Shown: one piece after another, positions 18,674 through 28,018 of the stretch
How positions within the stretch are numbered: position 1 is the stretch's first letter
How the letters are laid out: each line of letters opens with the position of its first letter
Assembly: GCF_016793595.1 (NCBI RefSeq)
Contig: NZ_JAEULY010000029.1
Location: 124,001-188,000, forward strand
DNA: 64,000 bases
Origin: Phreatobacter sp.
Lineage (GTDB): Bacteria; Pseudomonadota; Alphaproteobacteria; Rhizobiales; Phreatobacteraceae
Reading direction: 5' to 3'
The notes under the pieces: generated by a model
Databases searched by the model: none
Seen by the model: only the letters and a program-made list of their open reading frames with translations
Told to the model about the DNA's origin: nothing
Program-made: the position numbers and the translations under genes

Positions 18674-19422
18674 TGGGACGCGTTCTCGTCACCGCCGGCG
18701 CCAAGGGCATGGGCGCGGCCATCGTCCGCGCGCTGGTCGAGGCCGGCCACGACGTCACCTTCACGGTGCGCTCCTCCGGCGAAGCGGCGGAAGCGCTGGC
18801 GACCGAGCTGAAGGCCGCCCATCCCGGCCGGGATGTCGCGGTCGCGACGCTCGACCTCGCCGACAAGGCGGCCGTGGACGCCTTCTGCGCCGAGCTGGAG
18901 CAGGGCGAGGCGCTCTATGGCCTCGTCCACAATGCCGGACAGCCCTACGACCAGCTGGCCGCTGTGATGGATCAGGCCAAGGCCGAAGCCGTCATGCAGG
19001 TGAACTTCTTCGCCTTTACCCGCCTCGTGAACGCCGCCGTGCGGCCGATGATGCGGGCGCGAACCGGGCGTATCGTCGCCATCGGCTCGGTGACCGCCGA
19101 GCGCTCCAATCAGGGCAATGCCGCCTATGGCGCGTCCAAGGCGGCGCTCGCCGCCTACTGCCGGACGCTCGCCATCGAGAGCGCCAAGCGCGGCGTGGCC
19201 GTCAACGTCGTCGCTCCCGGCTTCGTCGATACCGACATGATGGCGAAATATGCCGACTATCGCGACAAGATGGAGAGCCAGATTCCGGCGGGCCGCTTCG
19301 CGCGACCCGAGGAGATCGGCGCGCTCGTCGCCTATCTGATGTCGCCGCTGGCGGGCTATCTGACCGGCGCGACCATTGCCATGGACGGCGGACTCACGGC
19401 ATCGATGGGCCTGCAACGTTAG
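18673..19422 (+). CDS. Short-chain dehydrogenase, FabG-like, of the VLCFA cluster
   Basis: 249-residue SDR. The cofactor motif is TAGAKGMG (residues 7-14) where TGxxxGxG is usual, so one Gly is Ala. The NAG strand (VHNAGQP), catalytic Ser (IGSVTAE) and YxxxK (YGASK) are present, and the C-terminal LTGATIAMDGG matches FabG-type 3-oxoacyl-ACP reductases. With the ketosynthases and FabZ it would supply the reduction step of VLCFA elongation. The start overlaps the preceding stop by one base. Confidence 0.9.
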   Translation: MGRVLVTAGAKGMGAAIVRALVEAGHDVTFTVRSSGEAAEALATELKAAHPGRDVAVATLDLADKAAVDAFCAELEQGEALYGLVHNAGQPYDQLAAVMDQAKAEAVMQVNFFAFTRLVNAAVRPMMRARTGRIVAIGSVTAERSNQGNAAYGASKAALAAYCRTLAIESAKRGVAVNVVAPGFVDTDMMAKYADYRDKMESQIPAGRFARPEEIGALVAYLMSPLAGYLTGATIAMDGGLTASMGLQR

Positions 19423-19442
19423 GTTGGGGACTGCGGGACGCC

Positions 19443-20789
19443 ATGACGGCCGCCGATCTGCCGGCTCCCGACGCTCCGCCCCCCGGTCGCTCGCCGCTCG
19501 GTGCGGCATGGGCGTGGCTGTGGGCCACCATCGACGACCCGAACCGCGCCGCCTGGCTCTATCTGCCGGTGCTTGCCTTCCTGCCGCTGACCTTCGGCAG
19601 CGTCGCGACCTTCTTCTATTTCGGCGCCTGCATCTATGTCGGGCTGATCTTTCTCGGGCGGCGTCTGACATGGGTCTGGCCGCCGACGACGGCCTTTGGC
19701 TGTCTCGCGACGCTCGGCTATTTCGCGGTGACCATCGTCTCTCCGCTGTTCTTTCCCGACAAGGTCGATGGCTGGCGCGACGTCGGCACGGCGTTCCACT
19801 ACCTGGCGCTGACCATGCTGGTCGGCGCACTGGTCCAGACGCCGAAGGTCGATGTCTTTGATCTGTTCCTCAACGGCCTGCGTGCCGGCGCCATCGTCTC
19901 GTTCGGCCATGCGCTCATCCAGGTCTTCGTCTTCGGCCATCCGCGCGCGACGGCCGGCATGGCCAACGCCATCCCCTTCGGCGACACGGCGATCCTTGCC
20001 GCCGGCCTGTCGATGGTCGGTTTCGCGCGGCTGTCGCCACGCATGCGGACCTTCGCCTTTCTCGCCGCGCTTTCCGGCATCGGAGGCTGCCTGTTGTCGC
20101 AGACGCGCGGCGCTCTGCTCGCCCTGCCGCTGATCGTCGTGGTCGTCGGCGTGCATCTGTGGCCGCTGATCCGCAGGCGGGCGGCGCGCGCCGCGCTGGC
20201 GCTCGGGCTCGTCATGATGGCGCTCGGCCTGTTCGGTACCCTCGCCAAGATTCCCGATCGGATCGCACAGGTGCGACAGGGGATCGAGACCGCCGAGCCG
20301 GCGCGCCACCGCGACCCGGCGACGGCGCATCGCGTGATCCTCTGGACCTACGGCCTCGACGCCTTCCTCGACCGGCCACTGCTGGGCTACGGCAGTCAGA
20401 ACTCCGTCGACGAGGTGCGCGAGCGCGCGGCCCGCGCCGGCTTCCCCCTCCCGGCCTACAGTCACCTTCACAACGAATACGTGACCACGGCGGTCGGGCG
20501 CGGCCTCGTCGGCCTTCTCGCCCTGCTGCTGCTGCTGGCCGCCCCTGTCATCATCGCTCTCGGCTCGCCGCCGGACGAGCGGCAGCGCGATCGTATCGCC
20601 TTCGCCGTGATCCTGTCGGGCAGCTACGGCCTGTTCGGCCTCACCAACCTGCTGTTCAGCCACGACCAGACCAACACGGTCTATGCGTCGGCCTATCTGG
20701 TTCTGCTGGTGGCCTCGCATCAGGCCGCGGTTGGGCTGACGACGTTCCGGCGGCCCTTTCTCGGCGTGCCGCCGGCCCGCGGGGTGTGA
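19443..20789 (+). CDS. O-antigen ligase/polymerase family membrane protein, copy 1
   Basis: 448 residues with around ten to twelve membrane segments and the large periplasmic loop typical of the O-antigen ligase (Wzy_C) family. The hallmark is LLGYGSQNS followed by YSHLHNEYVTTAVGRGLVG, the H-x-H-N-x(8-10)-G motif of WaaL/Wzy-type enzymes. It could join undecaprenyl-linked O-antigen to lipid A core, or polymerise repeats. Starts ATG 19443, 20 bases after the VLCFA SDR gene. A second copy of this gene with about 90% similar protein is at 29463-30800. Confidence 0.88.
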   Translation: MTAADLPAPDAPPPGRSPLGAAWAWLWATIDDPNRAAWLYLPVLAFLPLTFGSVATFFYFGACIYVGLIFLGRRLTWVWPPTTAFGCLATLGYFAVTIVSPLFFPDKVDGWRDVGTAFHYLALTMLVGALVQTPKVDVFDLFLNGLRAGAIVSFGHALIQVFVFGHPRATAGMANAIPFGDTAILAAGLSMVGFARLSPRMRTFAFLAALSGIGGCLLSQTRGALLALPLIVVVVGVHLWPLIRRRAARAALALGLVMMALGLFGTLAKIPDRIAQVRQGIETAEPARHRDPATAHRVILWTYGLDAFLDRPLLGYGSQNSVDEVRERAARAGFPLPAYSHLHNEYVTTAVGRGLVGLLALLLLLAAPVIIALGSPPDERQRDRIAFAVILSGSYGLFGLTNLLFSHDQTNTVYASAYLVLLVASHQAAVGLTTFRRPFLGVPPARGV

Positions 20790-20901
20790 CGCTGGCAACC
20801 ATTCCCGTTGACCATGCAGGGCGAAGTCAGTGGCGCGCTGCAATGCGAGGAGCTAGGGCTTGCCGAGGCATGCCGAACGAAGCGTGAAGGGTTTGGTTAC
20901 A

Positions 20902-22338
20902 ATGGCCGAGAAGTCGCGGATCGTCCCTGTGATCCTGTCGGGCGGCGCCGGAACGAGGCTCTGGCCCGCCTCGCGCGAGGCTTATCCGAAGCAGTTCCTG
21001 CCGCTGCTCGGCGAGCGCTCGACCTTCGAGGAGACGCTCAGGCGTGTCGCCGATCCGGACGTCTTCGCCGATCCGGTGGTGGTGACGGGCGAGGATTTCC
21101 GCTTCCTCGTCGCCGACCAGCTCGCGCGCGCGGGCACGGCCGGCCGGATCGTGCTGGAGCCGATGCGCCGCGATTCCGGACCCGCCATCGCGGTTGCCGC
21201 CGAATTGATCGCCGCCGCCGATCCGGACGCGGTGATGCTGGTGCTCGCCGCCGACCATCTTGTCTCCGATGCCGCCGCCTTCGCGGCGACCGCGCAGGCG
21301 GGCCTTGCCGCTGCCGAAGCCGGCGCGCTGGTCACGTTCGGCATCAGGCCGACCCACCCCGCCACCGGCTACGGCTACATCCGCCCGGGCGACATGATGG
21401 ACGGGCGCGTGCGCATGGTTGCCGCCTTCGTCGAGAAGCCGGACGAGGACCGTGCCAGGGCCTTCCTCGGCGAAGGCTATCTCTGGAATTCCGGAAACTT
21501 CCTGTTCCGCGCCGACGTGTTCCTCGCCGAACTCGCCCGTTTCGAGCCGGCAATCGCCGCCGCCGCCAAGGCCGTGGCGGGCTCGATCGCCGTCGACAAG
21601 GCCGGCAACGTCACTTTCGAACGCATCGACCGCGAGGCTTTCGCGGCATCCCCGGCGAAATCGGTCGACTATGCGGTCATGGAGCGCACCGACCGCGCCG
21701 CCGTGATCGAGGCCGACTATGCCTGGTCGGACCTCGGTTCCTGGGAAGCACTCTGGGACATGGCGGACAAGGATGAGGCTGGCAATGCCGTGCGCGGCGC
21801 CGTGTCGCTCTCCGGCACCCGCAATTCCTATGTCGCGAGCGACGACATCCATACCGCCGTGATCGGCCTCGACGATGTCGCTGTCGTCGCCACCAAGGAT
21901 GCCGTGCTCGTGGCGAAGCGCTCTGTCGCAGCCGAGCTGAAGGGCCTCGTCGCCGACCTGCGCAGCCTGCCCGAGACGCGCCGCCTCGCCGACGAGCACC
22001 GGCAGGTGCTGCGTCCCTGGGGCTCCTACGAGAGCGTCGATCGCGGCGAGCGCTTCCAGGTGAAGCGCATCGTGGTCAAGCCGGGCGCGCGCCTGTCGCT
22101 GCAGAAGCATTTCCACCGCGCCGAACACTGGATCGTCGTCAAGGGCACGGCGACCGTCGAGGTCGATGGCAAGGCGACGATCGTGCGCGAGAACGAGAGC
22201 GCCTATATCCCGCTCGGCGCCTGGCACCGTCTCACCAACGAGGGCAAGATCCAGCTCGAGCTGATCGAGGTGCAGTCCGGCAGCTATCTCGGCGAGGACG
22301 ACATCGTGCGCTCCGAGGACGACTACAAGCGAGTCTAG
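20902..22338 (+). CDS. manC: Mannose-1-phosphate guanylyltransferase/mannose-6-phosphate isomerase
   Basis: 478-residue two-domain enzyme. The nucleotidyltransferase pyrophosphorylase motif is at residues 14-22 (GGAGTRLWP), with FVEKPD and the WNSGNF motif further on; the C-terminal cupin (RPWGSYE, QKHFHRAEHWIVVKG) is the phosphomannose isomerase half. It makes GDP-mannose from mannose-6-phosphate-derived mannose-1-phosphate. ATG 20902 begins the conserved part; the leader before it (from about 20803) is conserved in the second copy at 30.8-30.9 kb. Confidence 0.95.
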   Translation: MAEKSRIVPVILSGGAGTRLWPASREAYPKQFLPLLGERSTFEETLRRVADPDVFADPVVVTGEDFRFLVADQLARAGTAGRIVLEPMRRDSGPAIAVAAELIAAADPDAVMLVLAADHLVSDAAAFAATAQAGLAAAEAGALVTFGIRPTHPATGYGYIRPGDMMDGRVRMVAAFVEKPDEDRARAFLGEGYLWNSGNFLFRADVFLAELARFEPAIAAAAKAVAGSIAVDKAGNVTFERIDREAFAASPAKSVDYAVMERTDRAAVIEADYAWSDLGSWEALWDMADKDEAGNAVRGAVSLSGTRNSYVASDDIHTAVIGLDDVAVVATKDAVLVAKRSVAAELKGLVADLRSLPETRRLADEHRQVLRPWGSYESVDRGERFQVKRIVVKPGARLSLQKHFHRAEHWIVVKGTATVEVDGKATIVRENESAYIPLGAWHRLTNEGKIQLELIEVQSGSYLGEDDIVRSEDDYKRV

Positions 22339-22400
22339 CTTTCGCCGGGGAGCGGGACCATCTCGTCCTGACCGGACGACAGGCGGCTGGCTGCTGCCGT

Positions 22401-23300
22401 CTAGTTGCGGGCGAGGCGGGCGAGGCCCGCCGCGGAGGTTTCCGGCGGCACCCAGCCACGGGCGCGCAGGCGATCGGACGACACCGACAGTCCGTCACGA
22501 ATCTGCGCCGCGCGCGCGCCGGCCAGCGCGGCCTGCAACAGGCGCGGCGCGGCGACGATCCGGGGATCGCGGCCGAGCGCCACGCGCATGGCGCCGACAA
22601 TGTCGGCGAGGCTCAGCGGGGTGCCGTCATCGACGTGAAACGTGCCGCCGGCCGCGCCCGCATCCTCGGCGAGATGTGCGACCGCGGAAGCGAGATTGAC
22701 GTCGGAGACAAGGGAGTGGCGGCCCGTGAGGCCACGGAGCGGCAAGGGCAGGCCGGATCTCGCGAGGGCGGCGAGCCGCCCGAGATTGCCGCGCGCTCCC
22801 GCGCCATGCACGGCTGGCGGCCGAAGGATGATCGCCTCGGGAAGGGCCGCGCGGACGGCCCGTTCGCCGGCGAGTTTCGAGCGACCATAGGCGTCCGTCG
22901 GCGCGGCAGGCGCATCCTCGGCCAGCGGCGCGGCCGATGACGGCCCGGATATCGCGCGGATCGACGAGACCAGGATGAAGGTCCGCACGCCCGCCGACAC
23001 GGCGGCGCGCGCCAGTTCGCCGGTCGCCAGCGCATTGACGCGCATCAGCATGGGCTCGTCGTGGCCGCGAGGCTGATGGGCGAGGCCCGCCGCGTGGACG
23101 ACGGCCTCGATGCCGTTCATGAGCGCGCCCGCATCGAAGGCATGGGCGAGCTCCGGCAGCCGCACGGCTTCGACAGGGCCGCTCGCGGCCAGCCGCGCGG
23201 GATCGCGGGCCGCGCCGCGAACCTGATGTCCGGCGCTGGCGAGATAGCGCGCCACGGCCGCGCCGACGAAGCCGCTCGCTCCCGTCACCAGCACTTTCAT
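22401..23300 (-). CDS. NAD-dependent epimerase/reductase, WbpV/WbpK-like
   Basis: 299-residue extended SDR. The N-terminus MKVLVTGASGFVG is the Rossmann motif, with a VSSIRA strand and the catalytic YGRSK. In O-antigen loci such a protein next to a WbpL-type initiating transferase usually reduces UDP-4-keto-6-deoxy-GlcNAc (WbpM product) to UDP-QuiNAc or UDP-FucNAc; here the WbpM-like gene is 28 kb away at 50975. It starts at ATG 23300, overlapping the stop of the upstream transferase gene by 4 bases. Confidence 0.88.
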   Translation of the reverse strand: MKVLVTGASGFVGAAVARYLASAGHQVRGAARDPARLAASGPVEAVRLPELAHAFDAGALMNGIEAVVHAAGLAHQPRGHDEPMLMRVNALATGELARAAVSAGVRTFILVSSIRAISGPSSAAPLAEDAPAAPTDAYGRSKLAGERAVRAALPEAIILRPPAVHGAGARGNLGRLAALARSGLPLPLRGLTGRHSLVSDVNLASAVAHLAEDAGAAGGTFHVDDGTPLSLADIVGAMRVALGRDPRIVAAPRLLQAALAGARAAQIRDGLSVSSDRLRARGWVPPETSAAGLARLARN

Positions 23301-24232
23301 GGCCGCGCCCTCTCGCGCCGCAGCCAGACGAGGATCGGGATGAGGGTCCAGGCCGCGCCGAGGGTCAGCGCGCCGATGCCGCCCGCGCGGCTGGCCCAAA
23401 GGACCGTCGCCAGGGCCAGCAGGGCATTGCCCGTCGAGATCAGGCCGACGGTGATCGCCACCCGCCGCATCGGCACGCCTGTATCGACGGCCCGCTGGTA
23501 GGCATGGTCGCGGTGAGGGCGGGCGAGGTTCTCGCCGCGCATCAGGCGGCGGATGAGCGTCAGGCCGCCATCGACGAGCGGATAGAGCAGGATCAGAACG
23601 GCCGCCGCCGCGTGGCCTGCCGCCGCCAGCGCCAGCGCCAGCCAGCCGAGCAGCAGGCCGAGCGGCAGGCTGCCGGAATCGCCGAGAAAGACCCTGGCGG
23701 GATGCCGGTTCCACAGCCAGAAGCCGAGGGTCGCGCCGAGGCCGGCGGCGGCGAGCGGCCCCGCCGCCAGCGCCAACCCCCCGGCCGATGCGACGGCGGT
23801 GGCCGCCGCGAAGGCGGGCGCCGCATGGGCGACGGTGATCTCGTCGATGCCGTCGATGAAATTGACGAGATTGACCGTCACCAGCAGGACCATCGCCGAC
23901 AGGACCCATGCGACGGGAGCGGGGAGCGGCGCGAAGGCGCCGGGCGGCATGAACGCCGCGACAGCTGCCGCCGTGAGAGCCTGCGCAACCAGTTTCGAGC
24001 GCCAGCCGAGCGGGCGGCGGTCATCGGCAAAGCCCAGCGCGCAGAGCGCGGCAAGGCCCGCGCAGCAGGCGAGGGGCGGAAGGCTGAAGGCGCCCGACAG
24101 GTAAAGCGCCGGCAGGCCCGTTGCCAGCATTGCCGCCACGGCTCCGATGCCGCCGCCTTGAGGGGTCGGGCTTGCATGCGAGGAACGGGCGTCGGGAACG
24201 GCCGCGGCGACCCGGCCGAGCCAGGGCAGCAT
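23297..24232 (-). CDS. Undecaprenyl-phosphate sugar-1-phosphate transferase, WecA/WbpL/MraY type
   Basis: At least 311 residues and polytopic. Family motifs are SSHASPTPQGGGIG near the N-terminus, FADDRRPLGW, NLVNFIDGIDEI, VFLGDSGS and RPHRDHAYQRA, the Mg-dependent core of WecA/MraY transferases. It should start the glycan by moving a sugar-1-phosphate onto undecaprenyl phosphate. The first ATG (24232) would leave out the usual first membrane helix; the same frame codes a hydrophobic stretch just upstream to about 24300 (AIAVVAALLAWGLIG) but with no ATG, GTG or TTG. A rare start (ATC, after GGGAG and 7 bases) or a sequencing error is possible. Confidence 0.88.
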   Translation of the reverse strand: MLPWLGRVAAAVPDARSSHASPTPQGGGIGAVAAMLATGLPALYLSGAFSLPPLACCAGLAALCALGFADDRRPLGWRSKLVAQALTAAAVAAFMPPGAFAPLPAPVAWVLSAMVLLVTVNLVNFIDGIDEITVAHAAPAFAAATAVASAGGLALAAGPLAAAGLGATLGFWLWNRHPARVFLGDSGSLPLGLLLGWLALALAAAGHAAAAVLILLYPLVDGGLTLIRRLMRGENLARPHRDHAYQRAVDTGVPMRRVAITVGLISTGNALLALATVLWASRAGGIGALTLGAAWTLIPILVWLRRERARP

Positions 24233-24365
24233 CCGTCCGATCAGTCCCCATGCGAGCAGGGCCGCGACGACGGCGATGGCGGAAGAGGCGGGGATGGCGA
24301 CGCTCCCGATTGAGGCCGATCATCCGCCACTAGCCGGGCGCCGGCGCGCCCGCAAGCGTCCTGCC

Positions 24366-25514
24366 TCAGGAAAGGCTCGCGCGGACGCTGTCGATGATCC
24401 GGTCCTGCAGCGTCTCGTCGATATAGGGATGCATCGGCAGGCTGATGACCTCCTCCGCGAGGCGGTCGGAAACCGGCAACCCGTTGCCGGCGATCGGATA
24501 GTCCCGGTAGGCCGTCTGCCGGTTCAGCGGGCGCGGATAGTAGATGGCGGTCGGGACGCCCTTGGCCTTCAGGCGGTTGGCGAATTCGGTACGGTCGCGG
24601 CCGCGCAGCAGGATCGTGTACTGAGCCCAGGCGGAGACGAGGCCGTCCCGCACCACCGGCACGTCGACAAGGTCGCCCAGCGCCTCGTTGTAGCGCGCGG
24701 CGACGCGGTTGCGGGCGGCGATCTCGTCCTCGAAGATCTTCAGCTTCTCCAGCAGCACCGCCGCCTGGATCGTGTCGAGCCGGCCGGTGAGCCCGACGCG
24801 CTGGTTGTCGTATTTGTCCTCGACGTTCTGGCCGTGGATGCGCAGCGAGCGGAGGACGGCGGCGAGTTCGGCGTCCTCGGTGAAGATCGCGCCGCCGTCG
24901 CCGTAGCAGCCGAGCGGCTTGGCGGGGAAGAACGATGTCGCAGTCGCCATGCCGATGGTGCCGATCTTGCGGTCCTTGTAACTGCCGCCGAAGGACTGGG
25001 CGGCATCCGACAGCACCCAGAGGCCGTTGGCGGCCGCGATCGGCTCGATGGCGTCGTAGTCGGCGGCCTGGCCGAACAGGTCGACCGGAATGACGCCCGC
25101 GGGCTTCAAGCCGAGTTCGCGCGCCTTGGCGACGGCAAGCTCCAGCGAGCGCGGATCAGTGTTGAAGGTCTCGGCATGAACGTCGAAGAAGACCGGCGTC
25201 GCGCCGAGCCGGACGATGACAGAGGCGGTCGCCGCAAAGGTGAAGGCCGGGCAGAACACGGCATCGCCCGCCTTGACGCCCTTGGCCATGAGGATCAGCA
25301 GCAGCGCGTCGGTGCCGCTGGCGCAGGTGACGACATGGCTCGCGCCGCAGAATGCGCCGAGCGCCTTTTCCAGTGCCGGCACTTCGGGACCCATGACATA
25401 GGCGCCGTGGTCGACGACGCGCAGCACGGCCTCGTCCATGGCCGCGCCGATCCGGCGGCGCTGGGCGCCAAGGTCGATGAACGGGATCGGGGCGAGCGGG
25501 GCGGATTGGGTCAT
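24366..25514 (-). CDS. DegT/DnrJ/EryC1/StrS family sugar aminotransferase
   Basis: 382-residue PLP enzyme for nucleotide sugars. The PLP lysine is Lys199 in FFPAKPLGCYGDGG, with the conserved DAAQSFG around Asp170; this motif context is close to WbpE/WlbC-type aminotransferases that act on UDP-linked 3-keto sugars. It would make an amino sugar for the glycan. It is in the same direction as rmlCADB upstream (151-base gap) and the transferase downstream (gap about 130 bases). The actual sugar cannot be deduced; the matching 3-dehydrogenase is not in the window. Confidence 0.9.
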   Translation of the reverse strand: MTQSAPLAPIPFIDLGAQRRRIGAAMDEAVLRVVDHGAYVMGPEVPALEKALGAFCGASHVVTCASGTDALLLILMAKGVKAGDAVFCPAFTFAATASVIVRLGATPVFFDVHAETFNTDPRSLELAVAKARELGLKPAGVIPVDLFGQAADYDAIEPIAAANGLWVLSDAAQSFGGSYKDRKIGTIGMATATSFFPAKPLGCYGDGGAIFTEDAELAAVLRSLRIHGQNVEDKYDNQRVGLTGRLDTIQAAVLLEKLKIFEDEIAARNRVAARYNEALGDLVDVPVVRDGLVSAWAQYTILLRGRDRTEFANRLKAKGVPTAIYYPRPLNRQTAYRDYPIAGNGLPVSDRLAEEVISLPMHPYIDETLQDRIIDSVRASLS

Positions 25515-25664
25515 CGAGCGGGTCTGCCTTGGGGCCTGGCCGGCAACGGTAGGTGCCGCGAATCATCGGCGCGCCGGCAAAAATCTAGGGCGAACCCATA
25601 GGCAGTTCGGCCCGGCGGCTTAAATCACTTTGTCTTTCCGTCGGTTACCGCGGCGGGCCGCGGC

Positions 25665-26219
25665 CTATCCCGCCTCCGCGGCGATCTCACGGAGCAGCGG
25701 GGCGGTGCGATCCTTGTCAGAGAGCGTCGCCTCTAACTCCGCCACAGGCCATTCCACGCCGATGTCCGGGTCGTTCCAGCGCACGCCGGCATCGTGCTCG
25801 CGACTGTAATAGTCGGTGACCTTGTAGATGACCTCGGTGTTATCGCGGAGCGTGCAGAAGCCGTGCAAGAAGCCGGGCGGCACCCAGATCTGGCGCCAGT
25901 TCTCGGCCGAGAGCTCCATCGCAACGTGCTTGCCGAAGGTCGGCGAGCCCTGGCGGATATCGACGGCGACGTCGAGGATCGCGCCGCGGACGACGCGGAT
26001 CAGCTTGCCCTGCGCCCGCGGCGCTTTCTGGTAGTGCAGTCCGCGGATCGTGCCGCGGGCGGCCGAGAGCGATTGGTTGTCTTGCACGAAAGCGAAGGGG
26101 CCGGCCGTTGCCTCGAAGCGGTCGGTGCGGAAGATCTCGGAGAAAAAGCCACGTCCGTCCGGGATGCGTGCCGGCTCGATCACAAGGAGACCGTCGATCG
26201 CCAGCGGTTCGATTTTCAT
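25665..26219 (-). CDS. rmlC: dTDP-4-dehydrorhamnose 3,5-epimerase
   Basis: 184-residue cupin. Family features are [30 protein letters not shown], the catalytic Asp-His region and [12 protein letters not shown]. It converts dTDP-4-keto-6-deoxy-glucose to the L-lyxo isomer in dTDP-rhamnose synthesis. The start overlaps the rmlA stop by 4 bases, forming a coupled rmlB-rmlD-rmlA-rmlC operon on the minus strand. Confidence 0.96.
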   Translation of the reverse strand: MKIEPLAIDGLLVIEPARIPDGRGFFSEIFRTDRFEATAGPFAFVQDNQSLSAARGTIRGLHYQKAPRAQGKLIRVVRGAILDVAVDIRQGSPTFGKHVAMELSAENWRQIWVPPGFLHGFCTLRDNTEVIYKVTDYYSREHDAGVRWNDPDIGVEWPVAELEATLSDKDRTAPLLREIAAEAG

Positions 26220-27118
26220 CTGACCTCGTCTCCCGACATGGAGGCGTGGAGGCCCTCCTCGAGCACGCGCTCCAGATAGGCGCCATAGCGGCTCTTGCCC
26301 AGCGATCCGGCGAGATCACGCAGCTGCGCCGCGTCGATGAACCCCTTTTTGAATGCGATTTCCTCGGGGCAGCAAATGCTGAGCCCCTGCCGCCGCTCGA
26401 CCGTGCGCACAAAATTGGAAGCATCGGCGAGAGAATCTGGTGTTCCCGTGTCAAGCCAAGCATAACCCCGGCCTAGTCGTTGCACGTCCAATTCTCCGCG
26501 CTCCAGATAAGCGCGGTTCACGTCGGTAATCTCCAGCTCGCCACGTTTAGAGGGCTTAAGAGCCTTCGCGATGGAAACGACATCGTTATCGTACATATAC
26601 AGACCCGTCACCGCCCAGTTGGATCGCGGTCTTGGGGGCTTTTCCTCGATCGAGACGGCCCGGTTGGCTCGGTCAAATGCGATAACGCCGTAGCGCTGGG
26701 GATCCTCGACCTGATAGGCAAAAACAGTCGCTCCTTTTCGCCGCGCGATCCTGCTCATGAGCAGCTCGCCTAGGCCGGCGCCGTAGTAGATGTTGTCGCC
26801 GAGGATCAATGTCGCAGGCTCATTTTCGATGAAGTCTTCGCCGATGATGAAGGCTTGTGCCAGTCCATCGGGTCTTTGCTGTTCGGCAAATTCAAAGCGC
26901 AGACCCCATTGTCGCCCGTCCTTGAGCAGTCGCCGAAACATCGGCAGATCGCCGGGTGTCGAGATAATGAGGATGTCTCGTATCCCTGCCAGCATCAGGG
27001 CAGACAGGGGATAGTAAATCATGGGTTTGTCGTAGACCGGCACGAGCTGCTTTGACACGGCGAGGGTGATTGGATGCAGCCGAGTGCCGCTGCCTCCGGC
27101 GAGGATGATCCCCTTCAT
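26216..27118 (-). CDS. rmlA: Glucose-1-phosphate thymidylyltransferase
   Basis: 300-residue nucleotidyltransferase starting [16 protein letters not shown] with the family motif, then [12 protein letters not shown] and [11 protein letters not shown] (usual LGDN-F/I-YG), EKP and WLDTGT. It makes dTDP-glucose. The start at ATG 27118 overlaps the rmlD stop by 4 bases; the frame stays open upstream but the extra residues are not protein-like. Codon use here is slightly less G+C-biased than in rmlB/rmlD. Confidence 0.96.
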   Translation of the reverse strand: MKGIILAGGSGTRLHPITLAVSKQLVPVYDKPMIYYPLSALMLAGIRDILIISTPGDLPMFRRLLKDGRQWGLRFEFAEQQRPDGLAQAFIIGEDFIENEPATLILGDNIYYGAGLGELLMSRIARRKGATVFAYQVEDPQRYGVIAFDRANRAVSIEEKPPRPRSNWAVTGLYMYDNDVVSIAKALKPSKRGELEITDVNRAYLERGELDVQRLGRGYAWLDTGTPDSLADASNFVRTVERRQGLSICCPEEIAFKKGFIDAAQLRDLAGSLGKSRYGAYLERVLEEGLHASMSGDEVR

Positions 27119-28017
27119 CGGGTCAAGGCTCCCTGTTCCTTCAGCCTGTCCATGCAACGGGCGAGCGCCTCGCGCCACTCGGGCAGGGCGACGGCGTGGG
27201 CCGCCTTCAGTTTTGTACAATCCAGCCGGGAATTGGCCGGCCTTGCCGCGGGGGTTGGATAATCGGCCGTGGAGATCGGCCTGACCGTGGCCGTAGGGCC
27301 GCCGCGCGCCGCCGACTGGCGGAATATCTCCTCGGCGAAGCCGGCCCAGGTCGTCTCGCCGCCGCCGCTCATGTGAAAGACGCCGCGCAGGTTGTGGCGT
27401 GTCGACTCAGCAAGTAAGTTCCGCGCGACCTGCACCACCGCCACGGCGATATCAGGCGCATAGCTCGGCGCGCCCTGCTGGTCGGCGACCACCGAGACCT
27501 CGGGGCGGTCGGCCGCGAGCCGCAGCATGGTCCGGAGGAAATTCTTGCCCTCGGCGGCATAGACCCACGAGGTCCGGAGGATCGCATGGTCCGGGTGGGC
27601 GGCGGCCATGGCCCGTTCCCCGGCGAGCTTGGAGCGGCCATAGGCGCTCATCGGCGCCACCGGATCGGTCTCGACATAGGGCGCGGGGTTGGCGCCGTCG
27701 AAGACGTAGTCGGTCGACAGATGCAGGACCGGCACGCCGAGCGCTGCGGCGGTCGCGGCGACCGCGCCCGCACCCGTACCGTTGACCTGCATGGCGAGAT
27801 CGCTCTCGGTCTCGGCCCTATCGACGGCGGTATAGGCGGCGGCGCTGACCACGGCGTCGGGCCTCAGGCCGCGCAGCACGCCCTCAACGTCGGTAGGTTC
27901 CGCCAGATCGAGCTGCGGCCGGCCCACCGGCAGCACCACGAGATCGGCGCAGTCCGCGCCCAGTTCCACCAGCGCGGAGACGACCTGTCCGGTCAATCCG
28001 GTCACGACCAGCCGCAT
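27115..28017 (-). CDS. rmlD: dTDP-4-dehydrorhamnose reductase
   Basis: 300-residue SDR. The Rossmann start is [12 protein letters not shown], with [19 protein letters not shown] and the catalytic YGRSK, all typical of RmlD, followed by [11 protein letters not shown] and LDCTKL near the C-terminus. It performs the last reduction to dTDP-L-rhamnose. It begins 1 base after the rmlB stop region and overlaps rmlA by 4 bases. Confidence 0.96.
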   Translation of the reverse strand: MRLVVTGLTGQVVSALVELGADCADLVVLPVGRPQLDLAEPTDVEGVLRGLRPDAVVSAAAYTAVDRAETESDLAMQVNGTGAGAVAATAAALGVPVLHLSTDYVFDGANPAPYVETDPVAPMSAYGRSKLAGERAMAAAHPDHAILRTSWVYAAEGKNFLRTMLRLAADRPEVSVVADQQGAPSYAPDIAVAVVQVARNLLAESTRHNLRGVFHMSGGGETTWAGFAEEIFRQSAARGGPTATVRPISTADYPTPAARPANSRLDCTKLKAAHAVALPEWREALARCMDRLKEQGALTR

Positions 28018-28018
28018 G

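Noticed and set aside
20790-20901. Riboswitch in the manC leader
   Set aside because: The leader is conserved in the duplicate, but I see no known riboswitch core and the duplication alone can explain the similarity.
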